A stretch of DNA of 64,000 bases from Myxococcales bacterium. GTDB lineage: Bacteria > Myxococcota_A > Polyangia > Polyangiales > Polyangiaceae. A model generated the notes under the pieces. It made no database searches and was not told where the DNA came from. It saw nothing but the letters and a program-made list of their open reading frames with translations. Positions within the stretch are counted from its first letter, which is position 1. Every line of letters starts with the position of its first letter. The DNA lies in assembly GCA_016703425.1 (NCBI GenBank), contig JADJCA010000007.1, positions 310,001 to 374,000 of the forward strand, read 5' to 3'. Both the position numbers and the translations under genes were made by a program. This document shows, in pieces, positions 45,549 to 53,625 of the stretch.

Positions 45549-46211
45549 ATGAAGCACTTCACGTTCGCCCTCGGATTCCTCGCGCTGACCGCCTGCTACG
45601 GAGGTGAGCCCACGCAAGAGGCTGTCCCGGCCGCCGCGGCCCCGACCAACACCGACCCGGGCACAACGCCGCCGCTCACCACGTCCGCGTCTTTCGAGAA
45701 GCTCAAGAAGACAGGCCTCAAGCTCGACCAACCCTTCGACAAGGTGATGAAGGCCGCCGAGGCCGCCGACAAGAAGGCCGGCAAGTCAGAGCGCGTCATG
45801 GCCGTCATGAAGTCGTTCACCGAGAGCTTGGGTGTATCCTGCAAAGATTGTCACGCGGCGAAAGTCGACGCCAAGGGCAAGGCGATCATGGAAGGCGGCA
45901 AGCCGGCCATGGACTTCCAGAAGAAGACCGAGACCATGAGCGTCGCCGAGCGCATGTGGAACGAGTGGGTCGTTGGCTTCCGCTTCGCGGAAGACGGCTC
46001 GCCGCTCTTCTGCGACTCGTGTCACCAAGGCGCCGCGAAGTTCCTCGACCGCAGCGAGCCCGACAAGCTCAAGACGTGGATGAAGACGAACTTCAACGCG
46101 AAGCTCCTCATCAACGGCGGCGAGAAAGACGGCGAGCCCGTCTCCTGCTCGACGTGCCACGGCAAGCCCTTCGAGGGAGAGTTCTTGAACGCGTGGAAGG
46201 CCGGCGAGTAA
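45549..46211 (+). CDS. Triheme c-type cytochrome lipoprotein
   Basis: The 220-residue product has a lipobox (LALTAC) and three CxxCH heme sites: CKDCH (near residue 98), CDSCH (about 157) and CSTCH (about 200). Spacing and the flanking text resemble multiheme electron-transfer proteins. It is anchored to a membrane and probably carries electrons in the periplasm or on the surface; the partner is not in the window. A predicted small gene converges at 46234. Confidence 0.8.
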   Translation: MKHFTFALGFLALTACYGGEPTQEAVPAAAAPTNTDPGTTPPLTTSASFEKLKKTGLKLDQPFDKVMKAAEAADKKAGKSERVMAVMKSFTESLGVSCKDCHAAKVDAKGKAIMEGGKPAMDFQKKTETMSVAERMWNEWVVGFRFAEDGSPLFCDSCHQGAAKFLDRSEPDKLKTWMKTNFNAKLLINGGEKDGEPVSCSTCHGKPFEGEFLNAWKAGE

Positions 46212-46233
46212 CGCGCCGGGCGCTCGGCCAAAG

Positions 46234-46443
46234 CTACACGCCGGACAGCTGAAGCTCGCGACGAAGCTTCAGGTAGTCACTGAACGTGCGAGGCCTGAGC
46301 TCCGTGGTCGGGGCCTGCTCCCTCACGAGCACCGTCGGTACCGTCAGTCCCTCGCGGAGGCGCTGCAACAGATATTTCTCCGAGAGTTCCATGAGGCCCG
46401 ACGAAGCACGGACGGTGCCAAGCGGCCAGGGCGCATTTCCCAT
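46234..46443 (-). CDS. Small hypothetical protein
   Basis: A 69-residue frame from ATG 46443, or 52 residues from ATG 46392 (MELSEKYLLQRLREGLTVPT), ends convergent with the cytochrome gene. The C-terminal half (RTFSDYLKLRRELQL) looks helical and gene-like; the upstream continuation of the frame is Arg-rich shadow. Unknown function, weak support. Nothing convincing occupies 46444-46663. Confidence 0.35.
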   Translation of the reverse strand: MGNAPWPLGTVRASSGLMELSEKYLLQRLREGLTVPTVLVREQAPTTELRPRTFSDYLKLRRELQLSGV

Positions 46444-46663
46444 GGCGGGACGGTGGCGAGGCCACGACGCGCCGGGCCCATGGAGCCGCTCGCTGGATCG
46501 GCCCACGTTCGGACGCGAGTTCGGGGCACGTCGCGTCATGTAGGCGCGGCGACGGTGAGCGCGGCCCGTGCCGCAAGAACTATCCGCCCTCGCTTGATCG
46601 CGTCGGTGCCATGAGCACCTGAACAGCGCCGCCCGAGCGTCGCTTCGCGCTGGGGCGATGCGC

Positions 46664-49327
46664 CTACTTCTCGACGGCCTTCGGCGGCGCAGCGGCCGCC
46701 TCGAAGCGGAACGCGCGCGGGCGGAGCGGCGTGGCCACGCCGTAGAGAGCGGTCTCGTCGTAGCGCGCCCGCGGAACGTCGGGGGTGCCGGAGCGATCGA
46801 AGATCGCACGACTCCCCTCCCCTCGATCGAGCAGCACGCCGCGTTGGCATCCGGCGCCGCGAAGGGCGTCTGCCAGAGCGCGATCCGTCGCGTCACGTCC
46901 GCGCGCCACCACGACGCGACCCGAGTCGGCGGTGCCCAGGGCCGAGCGCGTGGTGCCAGGCGGCCGCGCCGGCGAGGCGACCCCGACGTCGGCGCCCGCG
47001 AAGAGCAGCGGCAGCTCCACCGCATCCGCGTCGGCCAAGGCCGCGGCGCTTTCATTGGGGAGCTGGATGCGGAGGCTCGTGCCGCGGGCGATCACGAGCG
47101 CGGAGCCGGCGACGCCGCGCGGGGTCGGTTGTGAGACGCCGCGGACCACGAGGCCGCGGGCGCGCTTCTCGTGCGCCACGCCGAGCCCTGCCGCAAAGAG
47201 GACGCGCGACGCGTCGCCTTCGTCGAGCACGCTCGAAGCGTCGTTGGCGTTGGGATCTTTGGGTTCGTGCGCGCCGCGGCGAATGCGGTACGTGGCGCGC
47301 TCCGGCTCGATGTCGAAGAGCTCGATGCCGCCGCCCTTCGCCTCGGTCTCGAAGAGCCCCGTGAACCACGAGGGCGGCGGCTGCACGCCCTTCGCGGGCG
47401 CCCACGCCGGAGCGCCGCTCGTCGCCGGCGGCGATGGATCGCGCACGAGCACGTAGAAGAAGTCTTTCGCCGCGTGCTCGAGGTAGCGGTCCGTGGGGAT
47501 CTCCATGTCCGGCGAGAGCAGCTCGGAGCGGTACTTGCGGCCGCGCAGATCGTCGACGTTCGTAAAGAGAAACCCCCTGTGGTGCGGGTTCATGTCGAGG
47601 TGCATGCCGAAGGTGCACCCGGCCATTTGCATGCCCTTCGCGAGCGTCATGCCGCTCACGTCGTCGCCCCACGCGTAGAGCATGTGGCCCGTCGCCGTCA
47701 CGCACAGCCCCGAGCGCTCCGTCTGCATGCTCGTGCCCGGAAGCGTGTAGCCCCACTGCGCGCGCTTCTGCGGATTGACGCGCCCACCGTCCACCAGCGG
47801 GTCGAGGTTCTGACGGAGCGACACGATGTCGTCGGCGGCGTATCCGCCAAGATCGAGCAGCTCCTTGCCCGGCCCCCACGCGCCGAAGCCGGCGCGCCCG
47901 TCCTTCATGAGCACGACCGTCGCGGCGTTCGGTTGCGGCGGGAGCAAGACGCGCCGCTTGACCATCATGCCGTAGAAGCCGTGTTCGGTCTTGAAGGCGC
48001 CGTTGAAGGCCGCCACGACGCGCGTCGAGATGCGCGGGTCGCGCGGGATGCGTCCCGGCCCCGACGGCCCCGTCAGCGGCTTCGGATCCTCGCTGCCGGC
48101 TTCCATCTCGAGGTCGAGGCGCCGCGAGTCCATGGCCACGAGGAGCACGCGCGCGTAGGGCCGCTGCTCATCGGGCCGCACGAACGTGCGAAGGAAAGCC
48201 GACGGGGCGCCGGCGACGTCGAGGCGTTTGATCCAGGAGATCTTGGGAAGGGCCCACTCGCCTTCGCCGGCCTCCGGCGTCTTCCAAATGGACGCGATGG
48301 CCGGCGGAGGCCACGAGCCGTCGTCTTCCGAAGCGCGGTGAGCCGAGAGAAGCACGGGCGCGGCCGTGACCGACGGCGTGTCGGTGCGAACCTCCGCGGA
48401 GGCGCCGCCGAAGCGAAAGGCCGCCTGCTTGGCCGTGTCGCGGAGCGAGAAGACCCTCTCCTCGAGCCACGCGATGGGCGCCGGACCGATCCACGAGACG
48501 GCGCGCACCGTATCCACGGCCCAGTGGATGAAGCGCTTGGGTGGCCTCGACGAGAGCTCGGCGCGAAGTCCGCTGGCGTCGCCGCGCGCCAGCGTCTCGG
48601 GCGTCTTTGCGCCAAGCAAGTCGTTGGCGCCGAGATCGAGGATCGCGGTCTTGACGGCGCCGGCGGCGTCGAAGTCGACGCGGAGCTGGTCGGGCAAGAG
48701 CTCGAGCCCCACGCGTCCCGGCGGCGGATCCATGGTCACGTCGAGGCGCTTGATACCGGCGCCGTCGCCGGTCTCTTGAAGGCCCGTGAGCCACCGGAGA
48801 AGGCGATCAGTGCCGCCGGGCGCGTCGGGCGCGGCCTTGGGCGCGAGGTCCAGCACGCTGAGGCTTTGGGCCTGACCGAATGCCGAGGTGACGAACGCCG
48901 CGCGCGAGCCGCGCACCACGAGCGCGTGATCGTCGCCGATGGACGTTTGCGTGAGGTTGTGAACGCTCACGATGCCAAGCGGCCGGCCTTCGTGGGAGAG
49001 GCGCACCCGCGCTCGGTAAAGATCGCGCGGCGCGCCCGGCGTGGCCCGCGCCAAGAAGAGGACCTTGCGTCCGAAGAGCGCGTCGGAGATGAGACCCCCC
49101 GAGGGCTCCCAGCGAAGCTCCTCCGGTGCGACCACTCCGGAGGCGGCGTCGCCCAGCGCGGCGGCGAGCTCGCCGAGGTCGCGCGCGATGGGCGACGCAC
49201 CGGCGAAAACGACGGCGGCGAGCCCCGTCATCGCGAGCACCCGGCGCACCTTGCGCGCGCGCGGCGGCGCAACGTTGCCGCGAGCGGCAGGCGCACGGCG
49301 GGCGGGTCGGGGACGCTCGGAGCTCAT
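46664..49327 (-). CDS. Phosphodiester glycosidase-like (NAGPA-fold) membrane-anchored protein
   Basis: The 887-residue protein from ATG 49327 has an Arg-rich start, then one membrane helix (VLAMTGLAAVVFAGASPI). The middle contains AFNGAFKTEHGFYGMMVKR, MKDGRAGFGAWG, SGLCVTATGHMLYAWGDDV and CTFGMHLDMNPHH. These follow the pattern of the NAGPA/DUF2233 phosphodiester glycosidase domain, where ASFNGGF and a late LDGG-like motif mark the site; here the latter is LDMNPHH. The long flanking regions are unassigned. It is divergent from the acyl-CoA dehydrogenase-like gene. Confidence 0.7.
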   Translation of the reverse strand: MSSERPRPARRAPAARGNVAPPRARKVRRVLAMTGLAAVVFAGASPIARDLGELAAALGDAASGVVAPEELRWEPSGGLISDALFGRKVLFLARATPGAPRDLYRARVRLSHEGRPLGIVSVHNLTQTSIGDDHALVVRGSRAAFVTSAFGQAQSLSVLDLAPKAAPDAPGGTDRLLRWLTGLQETGDGAGIKRLDVTMDPPPGRVGLELLPDQLRVDFDAAGAVKTAILDLGANDLLGAKTPETLARGDASGLRAELSSRPPKRFIHWAVDTVRAVSWIGPAPIAWLEERVFSLRDTAKQAAFRFGGASAEVRTDTPSVTAAPVLLSAHRASEDDGSWPPPAIASIWKTPEAGEGEWALPKISWIKRLDVAGAPSAFLRTFVRPDEQRPYARVLLVAMDSRRLDLEMEAGSEDPKPLTGPSGPGRIPRDPRISTRVVAAFNGAFKTEHGFYGMMVKRRVLLPPQPNAATVVLMKDGRAGFGAWGPGKELLDLGGYAADDIVSLRQNLDPLVDGGRVNPQKRAQWGYTLPGTSMQTERSGLCVTATGHMLYAWGDDVSGMTLAKGMQMAGCTFGMHLDMNPHHRGFLFTNVDDLRGRKYRSELLSPDMEIPTDRYLEHAAKDFFYVLVRDPSPPATSGAPAWAPAKGVQPPPSWFTGLFETEAKGGGIELFDIEPERATYRIRRGAHEPKDPNANDASSVLDEGDASRVLFAAGLGVAHEKRARGLVVRGVSQPTPRGVAGSALVIARGTSLRIQLPNESAAALADADAVELPLLFAGADVGVASPARPPGTTRSALGTADSGRVVVARGRDATDRALADALRGAGCQRGVLLDRGEGSRAIFDRSGTPDVPRARYDETALYGVATPLRPRAFRFEAAAAPPKAVEK

Positions 49328-49370
49328 GAGCAACCTCTGGCGCTACAGCGCGCCGCTGGCGAGGTCAAGG

Positions 49371-49400
49371 TCTCGCCGGATCTCGCCGGACCTCGCCGGA
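49371..49400 (+). repeat. Three tandem 10-bp repeats in the divergent gap
   Basis: TCTCGCCGGA occurs twice and CCTCGCCGGA once, directly adjoining, in the 103-bp gap between divergent genes. A 10-bp period places the units on one DNA face, so protein binding is possible; simple slippage is the alternative. Confidence 0.6.
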
Positions 49401-49429
49401 TCGCAGCTTTGGGACCATACTCTCGACCC

Positions 49430-50338
49430 ATGCCGGATGTTGGGACGGGTTCCGCGACCGACTGTGACTCCCTCCTCGCGGCTTCGCTCGTCGCTCTTCC
49501 GTGGGCGTCCATCGAAGAGGTCCTCGGTGGCCTGGAGGACGCGTCGATGGGCGCGCCGCGCCGTGAGCCCGTGCGGCTGGCCGTGTTGGGTGGCTTCGCC
49601 GCCGATCGCGTGGCCTTTGCGACCGTCGCCGGCTACGAGGCGGCGCTCGTGCGATTGCTGGCGCCCAAGTCCCTCGAGCGCGTCGCCTTCTGCCTGTCGG
49701 AAGCGGGCGGCGGTCATCCGCGCGCCATCGAGACGCGCCTCGTGGAGGACGACGGCGCGTGGAAGCTCTTCGGGACCAAGTCCTTCGTGACGCTCGCCGA
49801 GCACGCCGAGTGGTACGTCGTCATCGCGAGCGCTGGCGAGCATGGCGACCGCAAGGACTTGAGAGCCGCGCTCGTGCGGCGCGGCGCGCCCGGCGCGAGC
49901 GTCACGCCGCGGGCGCCCCTGCCCTTCGCGCCGGAGCTTCCCCACGGCGCCCTCCAACTCGACGGCGCCCCCGTCACCGAGCTGCTCGAAGGCGACGGCT
50001 TCGAACGCTACGCAAAGCCGTTCCGCACCGTCGAGGACACGCACGTCACCTTGGCCATCGTGGCCTACGGCCTCGCGGAGGCGCGTCGCTGGCTTTGGCC
50101 TGAGGAGGCTCTCACCACGTCGTTGCGAGAGCTCTTCGCGCTAGCCCACGAAGACGCCGCAGCGAAGGAGACGCACCGCGCCCTCGACGCAGCGCTCACA
50201 GGCGCACGAGCGGCGCTGGACGCGCTCCCGTGGCCTTCGGCGCCGGCGGAGATCGCCGGCCGATGGCTCCGCGATCGGCCGCTCCTCGACGTAGCCTCGC
50301 GCGTCAGGCAGCTTCGTGCTGATCGCGCGCGCTCATGA
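49430..50338 (+). CDS. Acyl-CoA dehydrogenase-like protein, short
   Basis: The 302-residue protein from ATG 49430 has AFCLSEAGGGHPRAIETRLV and KLFGTKSFVTLAEHAEWYVV, matching the FAD- and substrate-binding middle domain of acyl-CoA dehydrogenases. It is about 80 residues shorter than usual and the C-terminal helical domain is poorly conserved, with no clear catalytic Glu. It may be a degenerate or regulatory relative. Long frame extension upstream, antisense to the glycosidase-like gene, is shadow. The 3' end overlaps the convergent PAP2 gene by 6 nt. Confidence 0.7.
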   Translation: MPDVGTGSATDCDSLLAASLVALPWASIEEVLGGLEDASMGAPRREPVRLAVLGGFAADRVAFATVAGYEAALVRLLAPKSLERVAFCLSEAGGGHPRAIETRLVEDDGAWKLFGTKSFVTLAEHAEWYVVIASAGEHGDRKDLRAALVRRGAPGASVTPRAPLPFAPELPHGALQLDGAPVTELLEGDGFERYAKPFRTVEDTHVTLAIVAYGLAEARRWLWPEEALTTSLRELFALAHEDAAAKETHRALDAALTGARAALDALPWPSAPAEIAGRWLRDRPLLDVASRVRQLRADRARS

Positions 50339-51037
50339 AACGACGTCGGCTTCGGCGTCGGGGAGCCCCGCGGCCTTGCGCACGCCGTTGACGATGCGCC
50401 ACGCGAGGTACGCGAAGGCCGGCGCCGCGAAGACATCGAACGTGTAGTGGACGCGCTGAAAGAGGATGAAGAGGACGACGACGACGGTCCCTACGGCGAA
50501 GACAACGCGCGTGCTCTTTCGCGTGCCCGTGAGCGCGAGGATGCACATGGTGCCGGTGTGGCCGGAGAAGAAGAGGTCTCGCGTGAGCGTGACGCTCGGG
50601 CCAAACGTCGTAACGAAGGGATCTTCGAGAGCGATCATGCCGACCGGCGGATCGAGCGGCACGAGGTACATGCCGATCCACCGGAAGCCGATCATGAGCG
50701 CGTGGGTCTGGAGGCTCGCGATCAGGCGCGACGGGTGCTTCGAGAGAAAGAAGATGCCGACAGAGAGCGTCACGTAGAGGACCGCAAAGGTGGCCCAGGT
50801 GAAGTCGATGACGGGCAGGCGACTGAGCACTGGGTCGGGCAAGACCACGCCGGGCCGCTTCTCGATGACGACCTCGCAGTAGAGCGCGAAGGACCGGAGG
50901 AAGACGGCGATGACCACCGAGTTCAGGGCGAGCTCGATGAGTCGCGCGCGGTTCCAACGGGCCCACATGGCAGGCCGGGGAATGTGGACCAACTCGCTTT
51001 CGCCGGGAAGGGGTCTTGATGCGGGATCGGTGTTCAC
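50333..51037 (-). CDS. PAP2-type membrane phosphatase (sphingomyelin-synthase-like C-terminal PAP2)
   Basis: A 234-residue protein is obtained from GTG 51037 (alternatives TTG 51121 and ATG 50968; no clear ribosome-binding site). About six membrane helices hold the two active-site motifs LFFSGHTGTM and RVHYTFDVFAAPAFAYLAW. These are the SGH(T) and H-x3-D pattern of PAP2 superfamily members of the sphingomyelin synthase/PAP2_C type. It probably removes or transfers a phospho-headgroup from a lipid; the substrate is not known. Confidence 0.78.
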   Translation of the reverse strand: MNTDPASRPLPGESELVHIPRPAMWARWNRARLIELALNSVVIAVFLRSFALYCEVVIEKRPGVVLPDPVLSRLPVIDFTWATFAVLYVTLSVGIFFLSKHPSRLIASLQTHALMIGFRWIGMYLVPLDPPVGMIALEDPFVTTFGPSVTLTRDLFFSGHTGTMCILALTGTRKSTRVVFAVGTVVVVLFILFQRVHYTFDVFAAPAFAYLAWRIVNGVRKAAGLPDAEADVVS

Positions 51038-51317
51038 GACGGGAGAAAATGCAGCAAGAAAGGAGGGGTATTGGGCTGAAGTGCCGACGACGCACCATTG
51101 TGTGATTCGCCGGAAAAGCAAGCGTTATCGGAGGTGGCGTCCACTCTTCGCCAAGTTCCAACGAGAAGGTCCGTCGCCGCGACTCGCGCCCCCCTGGCGT
51201 CCAGGTGAACAAGGGCACGTTCATCGTCGCAGCGCGGAGCCCCATGAAGAGTGGCTCACTTTCCCGGTGGCGCGGCCGGCCCCTGGGGTGGCGCAGATGG
51301 TGCACGGGAGGTCGAAC

Positions 51318-52523
51318 ATGCGCACCTCCATGTCGAAGACGTTGCTCCCGTTCGTGCCTGCCCTTGTCGCCATCGCCTGTTCCGGCTCGACCAGCGAGGC
51401 GACGCCAGCGACGAGCGATTTGAGCAGCATCGATGCCGCACCGGGCACGGAGGGTGCTCCCGATGGCGGTAGCAGCGGGGCCGCTCCCGACAGCGGCAAC
51501 GATAGCGCTCCCGCGGCAGCGTGCAGCGCGGCGACGCTGGATGCGCTCGCCGCCACCATCGGATCCAAGCTCGATGCCGCCGCGAACGACCCCACCATCA
51601 CCGCGAATCCGAACTTCACGCTGCTCATCGAGACCGAGGACGGCCAAGCGTATAGCCACTCGCAAGGCACCTCGTCCGCCACCACCGTCTACGAGTCCGC
51701 CTCGACGTCGAAGCTAGTCTCGGCGGTCGTGATCCTCGACCTCGTCGATGAGGGGCTGCTCTCCCTCGACACGAAGGCTCATGACCTCCTCCCGTTTTGG
51801 ACCGAGACCACGGTCACGTTGCGTCACCTCCTCAGCTTCACGTCGGGCTTCTTCGACGAGCCAACGTGCGTCAACCAAGGCGGGGCGAACTTCGAAACCT
51901 GCGTGACGAGCATCTACACGAACAGCAGCGCGACGGCGCCGGCAGCCGGAACGCGCTTCCAATACTCGTCGACGCACCTCCAGGTCGCCGGCCTCATGGC
52001 GATGAAGGCCAAGGCGGCGGCCTCATGGACGGCCGTGTTCGACGCTTGGAAAACGAAGAGTGGACTGTTCCCCACGGCCACGTACGACCTCCCATCTGCG
52101 ACGAACCCACGGCTCGCTGGGGGTATGCACTGGACGGCGAACGAATACCTCGGCTTCCTGCGCGCCCTCGCCAAGGGTCAGATCCTGAAGCCCGCGACCC
52201 GTACCGAGCTGTTTGCCAACCAGCGCGGGTCGGCGACGCTAACCACCTCGCCGGCCTGGAAAGGGCTCGCGGAGGACTGGTCCTACGGGTTCGGCAACTG
52301 GCTCGAGTGCCCCTCCGCGAAGCAGCTCGGCACCTTCAACTGCGGGGCTGGTCACAGGAACTCGAGCGCCGGCGCCTACGGCGCCTACCCCTTCATCGAC
52401 TTCGAGAACCACTACTTCGGCATCCTGGCCCGCCAAGGCAAGGTGGGCACGGGGTTCGAAGGCGTGACCATCGTCCGGGCCGCCGACGAGGCCATCACCA
52501 AGTGGCGCACCTGCGGGAAGTGA
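51318..52523 (+). CDS. Serine beta-lactamase-family hydrolase, lipoprotein
   Basis: The 401-residue product starts at ATG 51318, preceded by GGGAGG. A signal ending VAIAC is followed by a Gly/Ser/Ala linker and a beta-lactamase-fold domain: YESASTSKLVSAVVI has the Ser-x-x-Lys nucleophile, FQYSSTHLQVAG has the Tyr-Ser, and VTLRHLLSFTSGFFDEP is typical of class C/esterase-like members. It may be a D-alanine carboxypeptidase or esterase on the cell surface. Longer upstream frame lacks a signal and was rejected. Confidence 0.83.
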   Translation: MRTSMSKTLLPFVPALVAIACSGSTSEATPATSDLSSIDAAPGTEGAPDGGSSGAAPDSGNDSAPAAACSAATLDALAATIGSKLDAAANDPTITANPNFTLLIETEDGQAYSHSQGTSSATTVYESASTSKLVSAVVILDLVDEGLLSLDTKAHDLLPFWTETTVTLRHLLSFTSGFFDEPTCVNQGGANFETCVTSIYTNSSATAPAAGTRFQYSSTHLQVAGLMAMKAKAAASWTAVFDAWKTKSGLFPTATYDLPSATNPRLAGGMHWTANEYLGFLRALAKGQILKPATRTELFANQRGSATLTTSPAWKGLAEDWSYGFGNWLECPSAKQLGTFNCGAGHRNSSAGAYGAYPFIDFENHYFGILARQGKVGTGFEGVTIVRAADEAITKWRTCGK

Positions 52524-52581
52524 GCTCGTGGCGTCGCTCGAGCGCGAAGGCGCCGAGCGGCGCCGCCATCGGAAGCGCGGC

Positions 52582-53514
52582 CTACCCCATCAAGTTCGCC
52601 AGCGCCGCTGGGAGCGGAGAGCTTACGTCGAAGGGATCGACACAGGCGCCGCCGCCGTACCGCACGCGCGACGCGTGCAGCGCATGGCGACCGAGGGAAC
52701 GAATCGGCGCGCCGCCGTAGAGCTCGTCGCCGGCGAGCGGATGCCCCAAGGCGGCAAAGTGCGCGCGAATCTGGTGGCGCAGGGCCTTGGGCGCTTCGGC
52801 CTCGACGAGGGCCCACGCCTCTTTGCGCTCGACGACGCGGTACTGCGTGGACGCCGGCCGGGGCGCATAGCGAATGACGTCGCGCGGGTGGACGCACGCG
52901 TAGACGCGGCGCTGATCTTTCGGGTGGTTCGTGAGCGGAAACTCGATGGTGCCTTCGTCGGGGAGGCCCTCTTCTTTGACGACCACGAGGTAGGTCTTCT
53001 TGAGCGCCTCGGCCTTGAGCGACGCGCGGAGCTCCTCGAACGCGTCGGCCGTGCGGCCCACGACGACGAGCCCTGAGGTGTCCGTGTCGAGCCGGTGCAC
53101 GATGCCTGGCTCACGCGGCGAATAGCCGAACGCGGCAAGCTCCGGGTAGTGCCCCACGAGCGCGTTGGCGAGCGAGCCGGTCTCGCCGGCGCGAAGCGGC
53201 GCCGTGGGCTGGCCTGCCGGTTTGTCGGCGACGATGACCTCCTTCGATTCGAAGCGAATCACCAGCGGTGCGTCGGGCTCAGGCACGGCGGGCGTGTCCG
53301 CGGAGGGGATCTGCGTCGTGTCGACGGTGATGCGTTCGCCCTCTTGGACCGGAGCGCCCTTCGGACGGCGACGGCCGTCGACGCGGACGAAGCCACCCTC
53401 GATGGCGTCCTTGAGGCGAGCGCGCGACAAACCTTTCGCCAGCTTGCCAACGGCGCGATCCAGCCGCTCGCCGGCAAGCTCGGGCGGAACAACAAGCTCA
53501 AGGATGTCTGACAT
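52582..53514 (-). CDS. RluA-family 23S rRNA pseudouridine synthase
   Basis: The 310-residue protein from ATG 53514 (MSDILELVVPPELAGERLDR) has an S4 RNA-binding domain (about 10-75), then the catalytic motif GIVHRLDTDTSGLVVVGR with the catalytic Asp, and HQIRAHFAALGHPLAGDELYG of the RluA group. It is probably RluC/RluD-type, but the exact uridine cannot be told. Confidence 0.9.
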   Translation of the reverse strand: MSDILELVVPPELAGERLDRAVGKLAKGLSRARLKDAIEGGFVRVDGRRRPKGAPVQEGERITVDTTQIPSADTPAVPEPDAPLVIRFESKEVIVADKPAGQPTAPLRAGETGSLANALVGHYPELAAFGYSPREPGIVHRLDTDTSGLVVVGRTADAFEELRASLKAEALKKTYLVVVKEEGLPDEGTIEFPLTNHPKDQRRVYACVHPRDVIRYAPRPASTQYRVVERKEAWALVEAEAPKALRHQIRAHFAALGHPLAGDELYGGAPIRSLGRHALHASRVRYGGGACVDPFDVSSPLPAALANLMG

Positions 53515-53625
53515 CGGCGCCACCATACCTCGGCGCCGGCTCGTTCCCCGCAGCGATCGGTGATTCTCGGTGCATTTTCGTATTTTTCACCTTGGTCCGC
53601 GACGAAATCGGGCTAGAAGCGCCGT

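Noticed and set aside
47171..49429. Very long plus-strand open frame upstream of the acyl-CoA dehydrogenase-like gene
   Set aside because: It is antisense to the phosphodiester glycosidase-like gene, Arg/Ala-rich without domains, and arises from GC-rich codon bias. The real start is ATG 49430.
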